Shown here: one piece after another, positions 1 to 4,994 of the stretch | Position numbering within the stretch: the first letter of the stretch is position 1 | How the letters are laid out: the number at the start of each line of letters is the position of its first letter | The notes under the pieces: model-generated | What the model was told of the DNA's origin: nothing | Databases searched by the model: none | What the model saw: the letters and a program-made list of their open reading frames with translations, nothing else | From: an uncultured Caryophanales bacterium | GTDB taxonomy: Bacteria; Bacillota_I; Bacilli_A; RFN20; CAG-826 | Reading direction: 5' to 3' | DNA length: 5,109 nt | Assembly: GCA_946403545.1 (NCBI GenBank) | Contig: CAMJAG010000064.1 | Location: 1 to 5,109, forward strand | Translations under genes and position numbers: made by a program

Positions 1-1
1 A

Positions 2-439
2 ATTGAAAATGGTTTTTCTGGTTTTGGCAGGAATAATGTAATAGATTTTGAAACAAATACATTCGTTAGAGAAGAAAGAGACTACTATAGAGATTGCACT
101 AAAACTCCTCCAGCGGAAGATGAAGACGCTAATATTTTAAGATGTGGTAGTGGTCCAAGTGTGGACACTTTTGAACAAACTTTCACTGAAGAAGCTGAAA
201 AGACATTAATTGATGGTATTTATTCTTCTAAACTATTCTCTATTAAGGATAGGTACTGGAATGAAAACATTTGTGATGGAACAGAATGGACACTATTTAT
301 TAGATTCCAAGATGGTACTTCTAAATCATCTATAGGCTATATGGATTGCCCTGAAAAAGTATTTGAAAATTGCTCAAAATACTTCATGGATTTCTGTGGA
401 TATGGAGTAATGTTCAATTACGATTATATTGCCGAATAA
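2..439 (+). CDS. Hypothetical protein, C-terminal fragment (5' end outside the window)
   Basis: The reading frame is open from base 2 to the TAA at 437-439, giving 145 residues, so the true start lies upstream of the window. A GTG at 161 could be taken as a start, but it has no ribosome binding site and the frame before it is open and protein-like, so I treat it as internal. I do not recognise the family. The fragment is acidic and soluble-looking, with no membrane segment. A stretch near bases 281-330 reads DGTEWTLFIRFQDGTSKSS: an aromatic/aliphatic beta-strand pattern between two DG turns, of a kind I associate with small extracellular or lipoprotein-like hypothetical proteins of Bacillota. 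That resemblance is an impression, not a family assignment. Several cysteines (near bases 107, 143, 272, 347, 373 and 393) might form disulfides or bind metal. A terminator follows immediately, so this is the last gene of its transcript. Confidence 0.8.
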   Translation: MENGFSGFGRNNVIDFETNTFVREERDYYRDCTKTPPAEDEDANILRCGSGPSVDTFEQTFTEEAEKTLIDGIYSSKLFSIKDRYWNENICDGTEWTLFIRFQDGTSKSSIGYMDCPEKVFENCSKYFMDFCGYGVMFNYDYIAE

Positions 440-455
440 TTCGGCATTTTTTATT
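430..455 (+). terminator. Intrinsic terminator with the stop codon in its loop
   Basis: TGCCGAA (430-436) pairs perfectly with TTCGGCA (440-446), giving a 7-bp stem with the 3-base loop TAA, followed by a run of six T (447-452). The loop is exactly the stop codon of the upstream partial gene, so the terminator is built into the last coding codons. It should separate this gene from the aldehyde dehydrogenase unit. Confidence 0.9.
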
Positions 456-482
456 TAATATAAAACTTCTTTATGCTAAAAT
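455..482 (+). promoter_or_regulatory. Possible promoter of the aldehyde dehydrogenase/YhhN unit
   Basis: The best match in the 71-base gap is TTAATA (455-460) as -35, a 16-base spacer, and TAAAAT (477-482) as -10. That is four and five matches to the sigma-A consensus. Transcription would start near 489, leaving a leader of about 20 bases. A promoter is needed here because a terminator lies just upstream, but the gap is so A+T-rich that other -10-like hexamers (TATAAA at 459, TATGCT at 472) also occur, so the exact assignment is weak. Confidence 0.4.
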
Positions 483-510
483 AAAAATACAAACATAAAG
501 AGGTAATCAT

Positions 511-1917
511 ATGCCATATACAAGAGAAGAGATACATGATTTTGTCAACTCGCAAAGAGAGTTCTTTTTATCTGGAAAAACACTAGATGTTAAATTTAGA
601 AAAGAACAACTAAAGAAATTAAGACAAGCACTTATTGATAACCAAAAATTATTAGAAGATGCTTTGCATGAAGATCTAGGAAGAAGCGATGCTGAAGCAT
701 TTTTCTGTGACATTGGAGACACTGTCATGGAAATCAGTGAATACCTAAAAGGTATTAAAAAGTGGAATAAACCAGAAAGACACTTCTCTGGATTAGCAGC
801 TTTCCCTTCTTTTACCACAAAAGTATATAAATTACCTTATGGTGTTAGTTTGATTATCTCTCCATTTAATTTCCCAGTATTACTTTCTATCGGTGTATTA
901 GCCGCTGCTATAGCAGGAGGAAATACTGCGATTATTAAAATGTCTTCAAAATCAAAAGCTACAACAGAGGCCTTAAAACAAATAATTGATAAGACTTTCC
1001 CTAAAGATTATGTCGTAGTTATTGATGGTGGACATGATGTTGCTGATTTCTGCCTAGAAGAAAGAGTGGATAAAATCTTCTATACAGGTTCTCCTAAAGT
1101 AGGAAAACATGTTATGGAAATGGCTAGTAAGAATCTTACTCCAGTCACTCTTGAATTAGGTGGTGAAAATGGTAACTGGTGTATTGTTAGAAAAGATGCA
1201 AATTTAAAGGATGCTGCAAGAAAAATAGCTTTCTTTAAGATTTGTAATTCAGGTCAAATATGCATCAATATTAACCAAGTTGCTGTCGCTAAAGAAGTGG
1301 CAGATGAATTCATTAATGAATTAAAGAAAGCTATTATTTCTCAAATTGGTGAGAAAGCTTATGAAAATGAAGAGTACGCAAAATTGATTACCCATTCTGC
1401 TTATCAAAACATCGCAAACGAAGCGGAACAATATAGGGATAGAATCGTCTTTGGTGGAGAAGGAGATGATACTAAAGACAAATACTCTCCAACGCTTATT
1501 TATCCTGTAGATATCAATGAACCAATAGTGAATCATGAAATCTTTGGACCACTTTTACCTATCGTTCCGTTTGATGATGATAAGGTAGAAGATCTCCTAG
1601 ATGTTATTGCAAGAAGAGAACATGGATTAGCTCTTTATATCTTTACTAAGAATAAGAAATGGGCAAAGAAAGTTATGTCTACTCAACAATATGGTGGTGG
1701 ATGTATTAACGAAGTTTGCCTACACATAATGGTTAAAGGAGTTCCATTCAATGGAACTGGTCATTCTGGTATGGGTGCTTATCATGGTATTTGGGGATTT
1801 AGAGAATTCACCCATCCTTCCACAGTTTTATTTGGCAAAACCCACTTTAACTTATCTCTTAGAGAGCATCCATATACTGAGAAAAAGAAGAAACTTTTCT
1901 CCAAATTCTTGAAATAG
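511..1917 (+). CDS. Aldehyde dehydrogenase, class 3-like (probable fatty aldehyde dehydrogenase)
   Basis: This 468-residue protein has the length and motif order of NAD(P)-dependent aldehyde dehydrogenases of the class 3 (ALDH3) type, which oxidise medium/long-chain and aromatic aldehydes to acids. Visible landmarks are the oxyanion-hole Asn120 in SPFNFP, the cofactor-binding Lys143 in IIKMSS, a GSPKVG turn at 193-198, the general base Glu215 in LELGGEN, the nucleophile Cys251 in NSGQIC, and EIFGP at 343-347. The usual lysine after LELGG is Glu219, outside the common signature. The C-terminus (457-468) is strongly basic (EKKKKLFSKFLK), which could favour contact with the membrane, whereas eukaryotic membrane ALDH3 enzymes use a hydrophobic tail. 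The ATG at 511 has an AAAGAGG site seven bases upstream. The next gene starts 12 bases after the TAG stop and is a YhhN-family protein, suggesting that the substrate is the fatty aldehyde released from lysoplasmalogen. The family call is firm; the substrate is inferred. Confidence 0.93.
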   Translation: MPYTREEIHDFVNSQREFFLSGKTLDVKFRKEQLKKLRQALIDNQKLLEDALHEDLGRSDAEAFFCDIGDTVMEISEYLKGIKKWNKPERHFSGLAAFPSFTTKVYKLPYGVSLIISPFNFPVLLSIGVLAAAIAGGNTAIIKMSSKSKATTEALKQIIDKTFPKDYVVVIDGGHDVADFCLEERVDKIFYTGSPKVGKHVMEMASKNLTPVTLELGGENGNWCIVRKDANLKDAARKIAFFKICNSGQICININQVAVAKEVADEFINELKKAIISQIGEKAYENEEYAKLITHSAYQNIANEAEQYRDRIVFGGEGDDTKDKYSPTLIYPVDINEPIVNHEIFGPLLPIVPFDDDKVEDLLDVIARREHGLALYIFTKNKKWAKKVMSTQQYGGGCINEVCLHIMVKGVPFNGTGHSGMGAYHGIWGFREFTHPSTVLFGKTHFNLSLREHPYTEKKKKLFSKFLK

Positions 1918-1929
1918 GAGGTATGCTTT

Positions 1930-2664
1930 ATGGTTGATTTATTTACTCATTCAGGATTTTGGACAGTTATTCCTGCTGTTATTCTTTTAGTTATATATTT
2001 AATGCTCAAAATTAAAAGTTATGATTGGAAAGAGGTAGTGGTAAAGGGAGTTCTTTCCTGTTTATTTATAACTTGCGCGATTATCACTTTGCTTGCAAAT
2101 AAGACTTATTTACCAGGTTGGATTATCGTTGCTGGCCTTGTTTTTGGACTAAGTGGTGATATTCTCTTAGATTTAAAGTATGTTTGCAAAGAAAAATGTA
2201 AATTGTTCACTAATCTAGGATTTTTAGTTTTCGGATTAGGACATCTTTGTTTTATTGCAGCAATGATCTCGGTCGTTCCTAATGGAACAGACGCCCATGC
2301 GTTATATTTTATTCTTCCTGTATTAGGCGCATGCTTAATTGGCTTTGCTATTTTAGCGTTAGAAAAACCAATGAAATTAGTATTTGGAGATATGAAACTT
2401 GCTTGTTTCTTATATTCCATTTGCTTATTCTCTACACCTTTATACGCGCTAAGCTTTTCTATATTAAATAACTTTACTAATCAATTCTTTGTAATGATGT
2501 TTATTGGTGGGGTTCTATTTGCTATTTCAGATTTAGTTTTAAGCAGAACTTATTTTGGTGAAGGCCACGAAACTCCAATAGACTTCGTTTTGAATTATAT
2601 CTTCTATTATTCAGCACAATTTGTAATAGCGTTATCTCTATTTTTGCCTGTTTCATTAAGATAA
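1930..2664 (+). CDS. YhhN/TMEM86-family membrane protein, probable lysoplasmalogenase
   Basis: This 244-residue polytopic protein has about eight hydrophobic segments (roughly 10-27, 38-56, 63-80, 97-115, 124-143, 157-178, 186-204, 218-240). It carries the family's conserved spots: GDILLD at 76-81 (Asp77, Asp81), FGLGH at 101-105 (His105), a C-terminal SD at 200-201 (Asp201), and YYSAQ at 226-230. Characterised members (mammalian TMEM86 proteins and a Legionella homologue) are lysoplasmalogenases, which hydrolyse the vinyl-ether bond of lysoplasmalogens to glycerophospholipid plus a fatty aldehyde; the conserved aspartates are thought to be catalytic. The start at 1930 is set by AGGAGGT at 1916-1922, which overlaps the stop codon of the dehydrogenase. 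An ATG at 1923 lies out of frame and stops after four codons. The tight spacing implies co-transcription and probably translational coupling. Two stop codons occur in tandem (2662-2667). Family assignment is strong; activity on lysoplasmalogen here is inferred from homology. Confidence 0.88.
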   Translation: MVDLFTHSGFWTVIPAVILLVIYLMLKIKSYDWKEVVVKGVLSCLFITCAIITLLANKTYLPGWIIVAGLVFGLSGDILLDLKYVCKEKCKLFTNLGFLVFGLGHLCFIAAMISVVPNGTDAHALYFILPVLGACLIGFAILALEKPMKLVFGDMKLACFLYSICLFSTPLYALSFSILNNFTNQFFVMMFIGGVLFAISDLVLSRTYFGEGHETPIDFVLNYIFYYSAQFVIALSLFLPVSLR

Positions 2665-2694
2665 TAATTAGCTTCAAAAACCATATAAGTAATT

Positions 2695-2721
2695 GCCACA
2701 TTTTAAATGTGGCTTTTCTTT
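2695..2721 (+). terminator. Intrinsic terminator after the aldehyde dehydrogenase/YhhN unit
   Basis: GCCACATT (2695-2702) pairs perfectly with AATGTGGC (2706-2713) around a 3-base TTA loop, followed by TTTTCTTT. It lies 30 bases after the YhhN stop codon and upstream of the next promoter, and so closes the two-gene transcript. Confidence 0.9.
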
Positions 2722-2745
2722 ATCTAAAAAATGTTAAAAAATACT

Positions 2746-2774
2746 TTGCTTTACGTAATACCTCGTGATATGAT
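2746..2774 (+). promoter_or_regulatory. Extended -10 promoter of the PadR/HAAS/DUF4097 operon
   Basis: TTGCTT (2746-2751) and TATGAT (2769-2774) are separated by 17 bases. The -10 is preceded by TGA (2766-2768), giving an extended TGn -10 element. The -10 matches five of six consensus bases and the -35 three, the usual trade-off in extended -10 promoters. The start of transcription would be near 2781, leaving a leader of about 18 bases with the AAAGGA ribosome binding site at 2785-2790. Confidence 0.75.
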
Positions 2775-2788
2775 GTATACCGTGAAAG
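2749..2788 (+). promoter_or_regulatory. Candidate PadR operator (imperfect inverted repeat over the promoter)
   Basis: CTTTACGTAATAC (2749-2761) is an imperfect mirror of GTATACCGTGAAAG (2775-2788): CTTT, ACG and ATAC are shared with the reverse complement of the right arm, with one extra base and two mismatches. The dyad overlaps the end of the -35, flanks the -10 and reaches the expected start site, where a dimeric repressor would block polymerase. ATACC-GTGA is also present as a direct repeat (2758-2768 with two extra bases, and 2777-2785). PadR regulators often repress their own operons, so the regulator encoded directly downstream is the natural candidate to bind. The site is inferred from symmetry and position only. 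Confidence 0.4.
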
Positions 2789-2798
2789 GAAGTATGGT

Positions 2799-3113
2799 AT
2801 GGATGCACAATTAAAAAGAGGAGTGCTAGATGTCTGCGTCTTAGCGGCAATCAAGAACGAAGATTCATATGGATATAAGATCATCAAAGATCTAAAACCG
2901 ATATTAGAATTATCAGAATCCACTCTATACACAATTCTTAAACGATTAGAAGAAAACAACATGCTGATAGTGAGAACTGCAGAGCATGAAGGTAGGCTTA
3001 GAAAGTATTACCACATAACTCCAAATGGTCGAGCAAGAATTGAAGAATTTAAAAATGAATGGAAAGAAATTATGTCAATCTATTCATTTATTGAAAAGGA
3101 AGGGGATTATTAA
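2799..3113 (+). CDS. PadR-family transcriptional regulator
   Basis: This 104-residue protein is a compact PadR-type winged-helix regulator of the short subfamily, close in size to LmrR-like proteins. It has the typical order: LKRGVLDVCVLAAI (5-18) as first helix, SYGYKI (23-28), the recognition helix SESTLYTILKRLEE (39-52), and a wing with GRLRKYYHITPNGR (65-78). A final helix (80-101) would form the dimer arm. The ATG at 2799 has AAAGGA eight bases upstream; the ATG at 2794 is out of frame. It is the first gene of a three-gene operon with a HAAS/DUF1700 membrane protein and a DUF4097 protein, an arrangement common in Bacillota. It most likely represses this operon from the dyad at the promoter and is released by an unknown envelope or small-molecule signal. 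The family call is secure; ligand and target are inferred. Confidence 0.93.
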   Translation: MDAQLKRGVLDVCVLAAIKNEDSYGYKIIKDLKPILELSESTLYTILKRLEENNMLIVRTAEHEGRLRKYYHITPNGRARIEEFKNEWKEIMSIYSFIEKEGDY

Positions 3114-3117
3114 ACAT

Positions 3118-3714
3118 ATGAAAAGAGAAGAATTCTTAGCGCAGCTTAGAACATCACTTGCTGGTCTTCCAAAGGAAGATATCGAAGATAGAATTAATTT
3201 CTATGATGAAAGCATATCTGATCGTATGGAAGATGGCATGACAGAAGAAGAAGCTATCGCCGACATAGGTAGCATTGATGATGTAGTCAAGCAAGTAGCA
3301 CAAAAAACAACTTTAACAACATTAGTTAAAGAAAGATATAGACCTAAACGTGGTCTTAGAGGTTGGGAAATAGTGTTATTAATCTTAGGTTTCCCACTTT
3401 GGTTCCCATTATTAATCACATTCTTTTTATTAGTGATGGTGGCAATCTTATTAGTCTGGATTGGCGTTATTGTCAGTTATGTTACTGAAATCGCTTTATC
3501 CGCAAGCTTTTTTGCAGGAGTTGCAGCCTCGACAGCAGCACTTATGAATGGAGATTTCCCAATCTTCTACATTGGTATTGCACTTATGTCATTAGGTGGC
3601 GCAATATTCTTAGCGTTTGGCTGTTCTGGTATTACAAAAGCAACAGCAAAATTATCAAAAGCAATTATTTTAGGTATTAAATCATGGTTCATTAGAAAAG
3701 GAGATAGAAAATAA
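3118..3714 (+). CDS. HAAS/DUF1700-family membrane protein
   Basis: The N-terminal 60 or so residues form the HAAS (DUF1700-type) helical domain: MKREEFLAQLRTSLAGLP (1-18), an acidic helix with INFYDESISD (26-35), and DGMTEEEAIADIGS (39-52). A basic linker (about 68-81) leads to a hydrophobic half with segments near 84-122 (probably two helices) and 126-169 (probably two more), ending in a basic tail. The N-terminal domain should be cytoplasmic. The frame is open upstream to an ATG at 3025, inside the PadR gene, but the family consensus begins at MKREEF. The ATG at 3118 has a purine-rich AGGGGA at 3101-3106, so I choose 3118 (198 residues). It starts four bases after the PadR stop and is followed two bases later by the DUF4097 gene. 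HAAS proteins are usually paired with PadR and DUF4097 partners and are presumed to act in envelope signalling; the biochemical role is unknown. Confidence 0.88.
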   Translation: MKREEFLAQLRTSLAGLPKEDIEDRINFYDESISDRMEDGMTEEEAIADIGSIDDVVKQVAQKTTLTTLVKERYRPKRGLRGWEIVLLILGFPLWFPLLITFFLLVMVAILLVWIGVIVSYVTEIALSASFFAGVAASTAALMNGDFPIFYIGIALMSLGGAIFLAFGCSGITKATAKLSKAIILGIKSWFIRKGDRK

Positions 3715-3716
3715 TT

Positions 3717-4613
3717 ATGAAAGGTTCAGTTGTAGCACTTATTATCGTAGGTACAGTCGCTCTTACAATAGGAGGCATTTGTTTCGGAGTTGGTCTTCAT
3801 AACAAAGCCGCAAACGATAAAGTTATTGAAAATAGATATGATATCACCGATGCATTTGAAAATATTGACATCGATTTAGAAACAGCAGATTTATATATAA
3901 AGAAAAGTAACGATACAAGCGTTAAAGTCGAATGTAACGAAAGAGAAAAATTATATCAAGATGTTAAAGTTGAATCTGGTAGTTTAAAGATTAAAACTAT
4001 CGATCAACGTAGATGGTATGAAAAATACATCTTCGCATTTAACTTTAGAAGATTTGATGTAACAGTTTATCTTCCAACAGCAACATATAACAATTTGAAA
4101 GCAAAAACTGCAACAGGAGATGTTAACTTTGAAGAAGGATTTACATTCTCTAGTGCATATGTAAAAACCTCAACTGGTAATATTAATTACCAATCACCAG
4201 TTTCAGAATCTTTAGAACTTCGTTCCGATACTGGTAATATTAAGGCAGAAAACTTTACTGCTAAAAACGCAAGTATCAAAACATCTACAGGTAACATCAC
4301 TGTTGAAGATGTTACAGTTACAGAAACATTAACTACAAATAGTTCCACAGGTAATCATAAACTTACAAGAACTACTGCAGCTAAAATTGATATCCACGCA
4401 AGTACAGGAAATGTTAATTTCAATAGCTGTGACGCTAGTGAATCAATCAAAGTTAAGACTTCCACAGGTGATATTAAAGGTACATTATTAACTGGTAAAA
4501 CATTCTCTGCTCATAGTGGTACTGGTTCAGTTCACGTTCCAGATCCAACTATCGGCGCTCCACTTTGCCAATTAGAATCGAGCACTGGAAGAATTGATAT
4601 TTCAATCGCTTAA
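3717..4613 (+). CDS. DUF4097-family membrane-anchored beta-solenoid protein
   Basis: This 298-residue protein has one N-terminal hydrophobic helix (about 5-27) after a single lysine, followed by a long extracytoplasmic domain. Cys22 is preceded by Ile, so there is no lipobox and the helix should stay as an anchor. From residue 131 a short motif, typically [ST]-[ST]-T-G-[ND]-[IV], recurs nine times with its glycine at 134, 154, 173, 192, 212, 231, 251, 270 and 291. The period of 19-21 residues is the hallmark of a right-handed beta-solenoid of the DUF4097 (putative adhesin) family. DUF4097 domains occur in LiaG of Bacillus subtilis and LiaX of Enterococcus, proteins linked to cell-envelope stress, which gives a plausible but unproven role. 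The gene starts two bases after the HAAS stop; AAGGAG at 3698-3703 is a rather distant ribosome binding site (13 bases). It is the last gene of the operon, with an insertion sequence 24 bases beyond. Confidence 0.9.
   Translation: MKGSVVALIIVGTVALTIGGICFGVGLHNKAANDKVIENRYDITDAFENIDIDLETADLYIKKSNDTSVKVECNEREKLYQDVKVESGSLKIKTIDQRRWYEKYIFAFNFRRFDVTVYLPTATYNNLKAKTATGDVNFEEGFTFSSAYVKTSTGNINYQSPVSESLELRSDTGNIKAENFTAKNASIKTSTGNITVEDVTVTETLTTNSSTGNHKLTRTTAAKIDIHASTGNVNFNSCDASESIKVKTSTGDIKGTLLTGKTFSAHSGTGSVHVPDPTIGAPLCQLESSTGRIDISIA
4107..4595 (+). repeat. Nine-fold protein repeat within the DUF4097 gene
   Basis: Nine copies of a T-G-[ND]-[IV]-centred motif recur every 57-63 bases. The codons often resemble TCNACNGGTAAT but are not identical, so the repeat is conserved as protein rather than as recent DNA duplication. 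Each unit should be one coil of a beta-solenoid with TG at a turn. Confidence 0.85.
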
Positions 4614-4618
4614 GATAT

Positions 4619-4633
4619 AAAAAAACGCTAGAC
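4619..4633 (+). terminator. Possible left half of an interrupted terminator
   Basis: A run of seven A followed by CGCTAGAC sits between the DUF4097 stop and the insertion-sequence end. This is what the left arm of a bidirectional terminator looks like (A-tract then G+C-rich arm), but the complementary GTCTAGCG plus T-run is absent from the window. The insertion sequence starts four bases later, so the right arm may lie beyond its other end. This is inference only. Confidence 0.3.
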
Positions 4634-4637
4634 AAAA

Positions 4638-4660
4638 TGGACTGAACCCAATTTAGTTCA
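4638..4660 (+). repeat. Left terminal inverted repeat of the IS3-family element
   Basis: TGGACTGAACCC followed by AATTTAGTTCA resembles the left ends of IS3-family elements, which begin 5'-TG and often read TGNACTGA-CCC. A small dyad (TGAAC at 4643-4647, GTTCA at 4656-4660) lies inside it. The matching right repeat is outside the window, so the inner limit of the repeat is approximate. Confidence 0.65.
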
Positions 4661-4675
4661 CAATAATAAAAAAAC

Positions 4676-4710
4676 ACCTCTTAACATAATATATAGTTAG
4701 GAGGTTTTTT
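4676..4710 (+). terminator. Hairpin at the IS left end: terminator and ribosome-binding-site block
   Basis: ACCTCTTAAC (4676-4685) pairs with GTTAGGAGGT (4696-4705): ten base pairs with one G-U wobble and a 10-base A+T loop. It is followed by TTTTTT (4705-4710) and preceded by seven A (4668-4674), so it could terminate transcription in either direction. The right arm contains AGGAGG (4699-4704), the orfA ribosome binding site eight bases before its ATG. Transcripts entering from the DUF4097 operon would therefore be terminated or would hide the site. This is a known way insertion sequences limit transposase made from outside promoters. Confidence 0.75.
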
Positions 4711-4712
4711 AT

Positions 4713-4994
4713 ATGGCTAGTAAAGGACAAAAATACAAAAAGTGTTCTCCGGAATTAAAGGAGAAAATACTTAAAGAGTATATTGGTGGAAAATCATCGA
4801 CCACTTTAGAGAAACAATACGGAATTTCTCAATGCACGATAAGAATGTGGTTATTCAATTTTAAACATGGCAGAGTTGGTGGAAAGAAAGGCAGACAAAA
4901 ATCCAAGAATTTAACATTAGAAGATTATAAAGAAAGGTATGAAATCTTAAAAAAATACCAGGCCTTCTTACAAGCACGACGAGAGAAAAAGTAA
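4713..4994 (+). CDS. IS3-family transposase OrfA (DNA-binding subunit)
   Basis: This 93-residue basic protein is the small OrfA of an IS3-family element. Residues 12-50 form a helix-turn-helix (SPELKEKILKEYIGG, then STTLEKQYGIS, then QCTIRMWLFNF) that would recognise the terminal repeats. A basic linker (54-66) leads to a C-terminal coiled coil (about 70-92, DYKERYEILKKYQAFLQARR) used for dimerisation and for joining to OrfB. The ATG at 4713 has AGGAGG with an eight-base spacer. The gene ends at TAA 4992-4994, directly after an A5G run where a -1 shift would fuse it to orfB. The length is typical. The single helix-turn-helix distinguishes it from the longer two-domain OrfA of IS150 itself; I cannot assign a subgroup. 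Confidence 0.9.
   Translation: MASKGQKYKKCSPELKEKILKEYIGGKSSTTLEKQYGISQCTIRMWLFNFKHGRVGGKKGRQKSKNLTLEDYKERYEILKKYQAFLQARREKK
4985..4991 (+). other. Probable programmed -1 frameshift site between orfA and orfB
   Basis: The last orfA codons read G AAA AAG before the stop TAA. Slipping back one base on the A-rich run moves ribosomes into the orfB frame, continuing as KKVTFITIHIND. IS3-family elements usually use A AAA AAG; here the first base is G, so the site is a weaker form in which mainly the A-site tRNA would re-pair (A-AAG). No ATG occurs in the orfB frame before recognisable OrfB sequence, which supports expression by frameshift. Confidence 0.65.

Noticed and set aside
161..439. Separate 92-residue gene starting at the GTG at 161
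   Set aside because: No ribosome binding site precedes the GTG and the same frame is open and protein-like back to base 2, so it is the end of a longer gene cut by the window edge.
507..818. Minus-strand reading frame of 103 codons
   Set aside because: It lies opposite the strongly supported aldehyde dehydrogenase gene and shows no family motif, so it is a shadow. The same applies to the minus-strand frames at 1321-1536, 2106-2420, 2720-2962 and 3201-3419.
3025..3117. Longer N-terminus for the HAAS/DUF1700 protein starting inside the PadR gene
   Set aside because: The extra 31 residues are basic and unlike the family, overlap PadR codons in another frame, and the family start MKREEF has its own ATG and a purine-rich site upstream at 3118.
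3717..3800. Lipoprotein signal in the DUF4097 protein (Cys22 after the hydrophobic segment)
   Set aside because: The residue before the cysteine is Ile, which does not fit the lipobox, so the segment is read as a membrane anchor.
4107..4595. CRISPR-like or other DNA repeat array, from the regular spacing of GGTAAT-like words
   Set aside because: The words are short, variable at the DNA level and in one continuous reading frame, so they reflect the beta-solenoid protein repeat.
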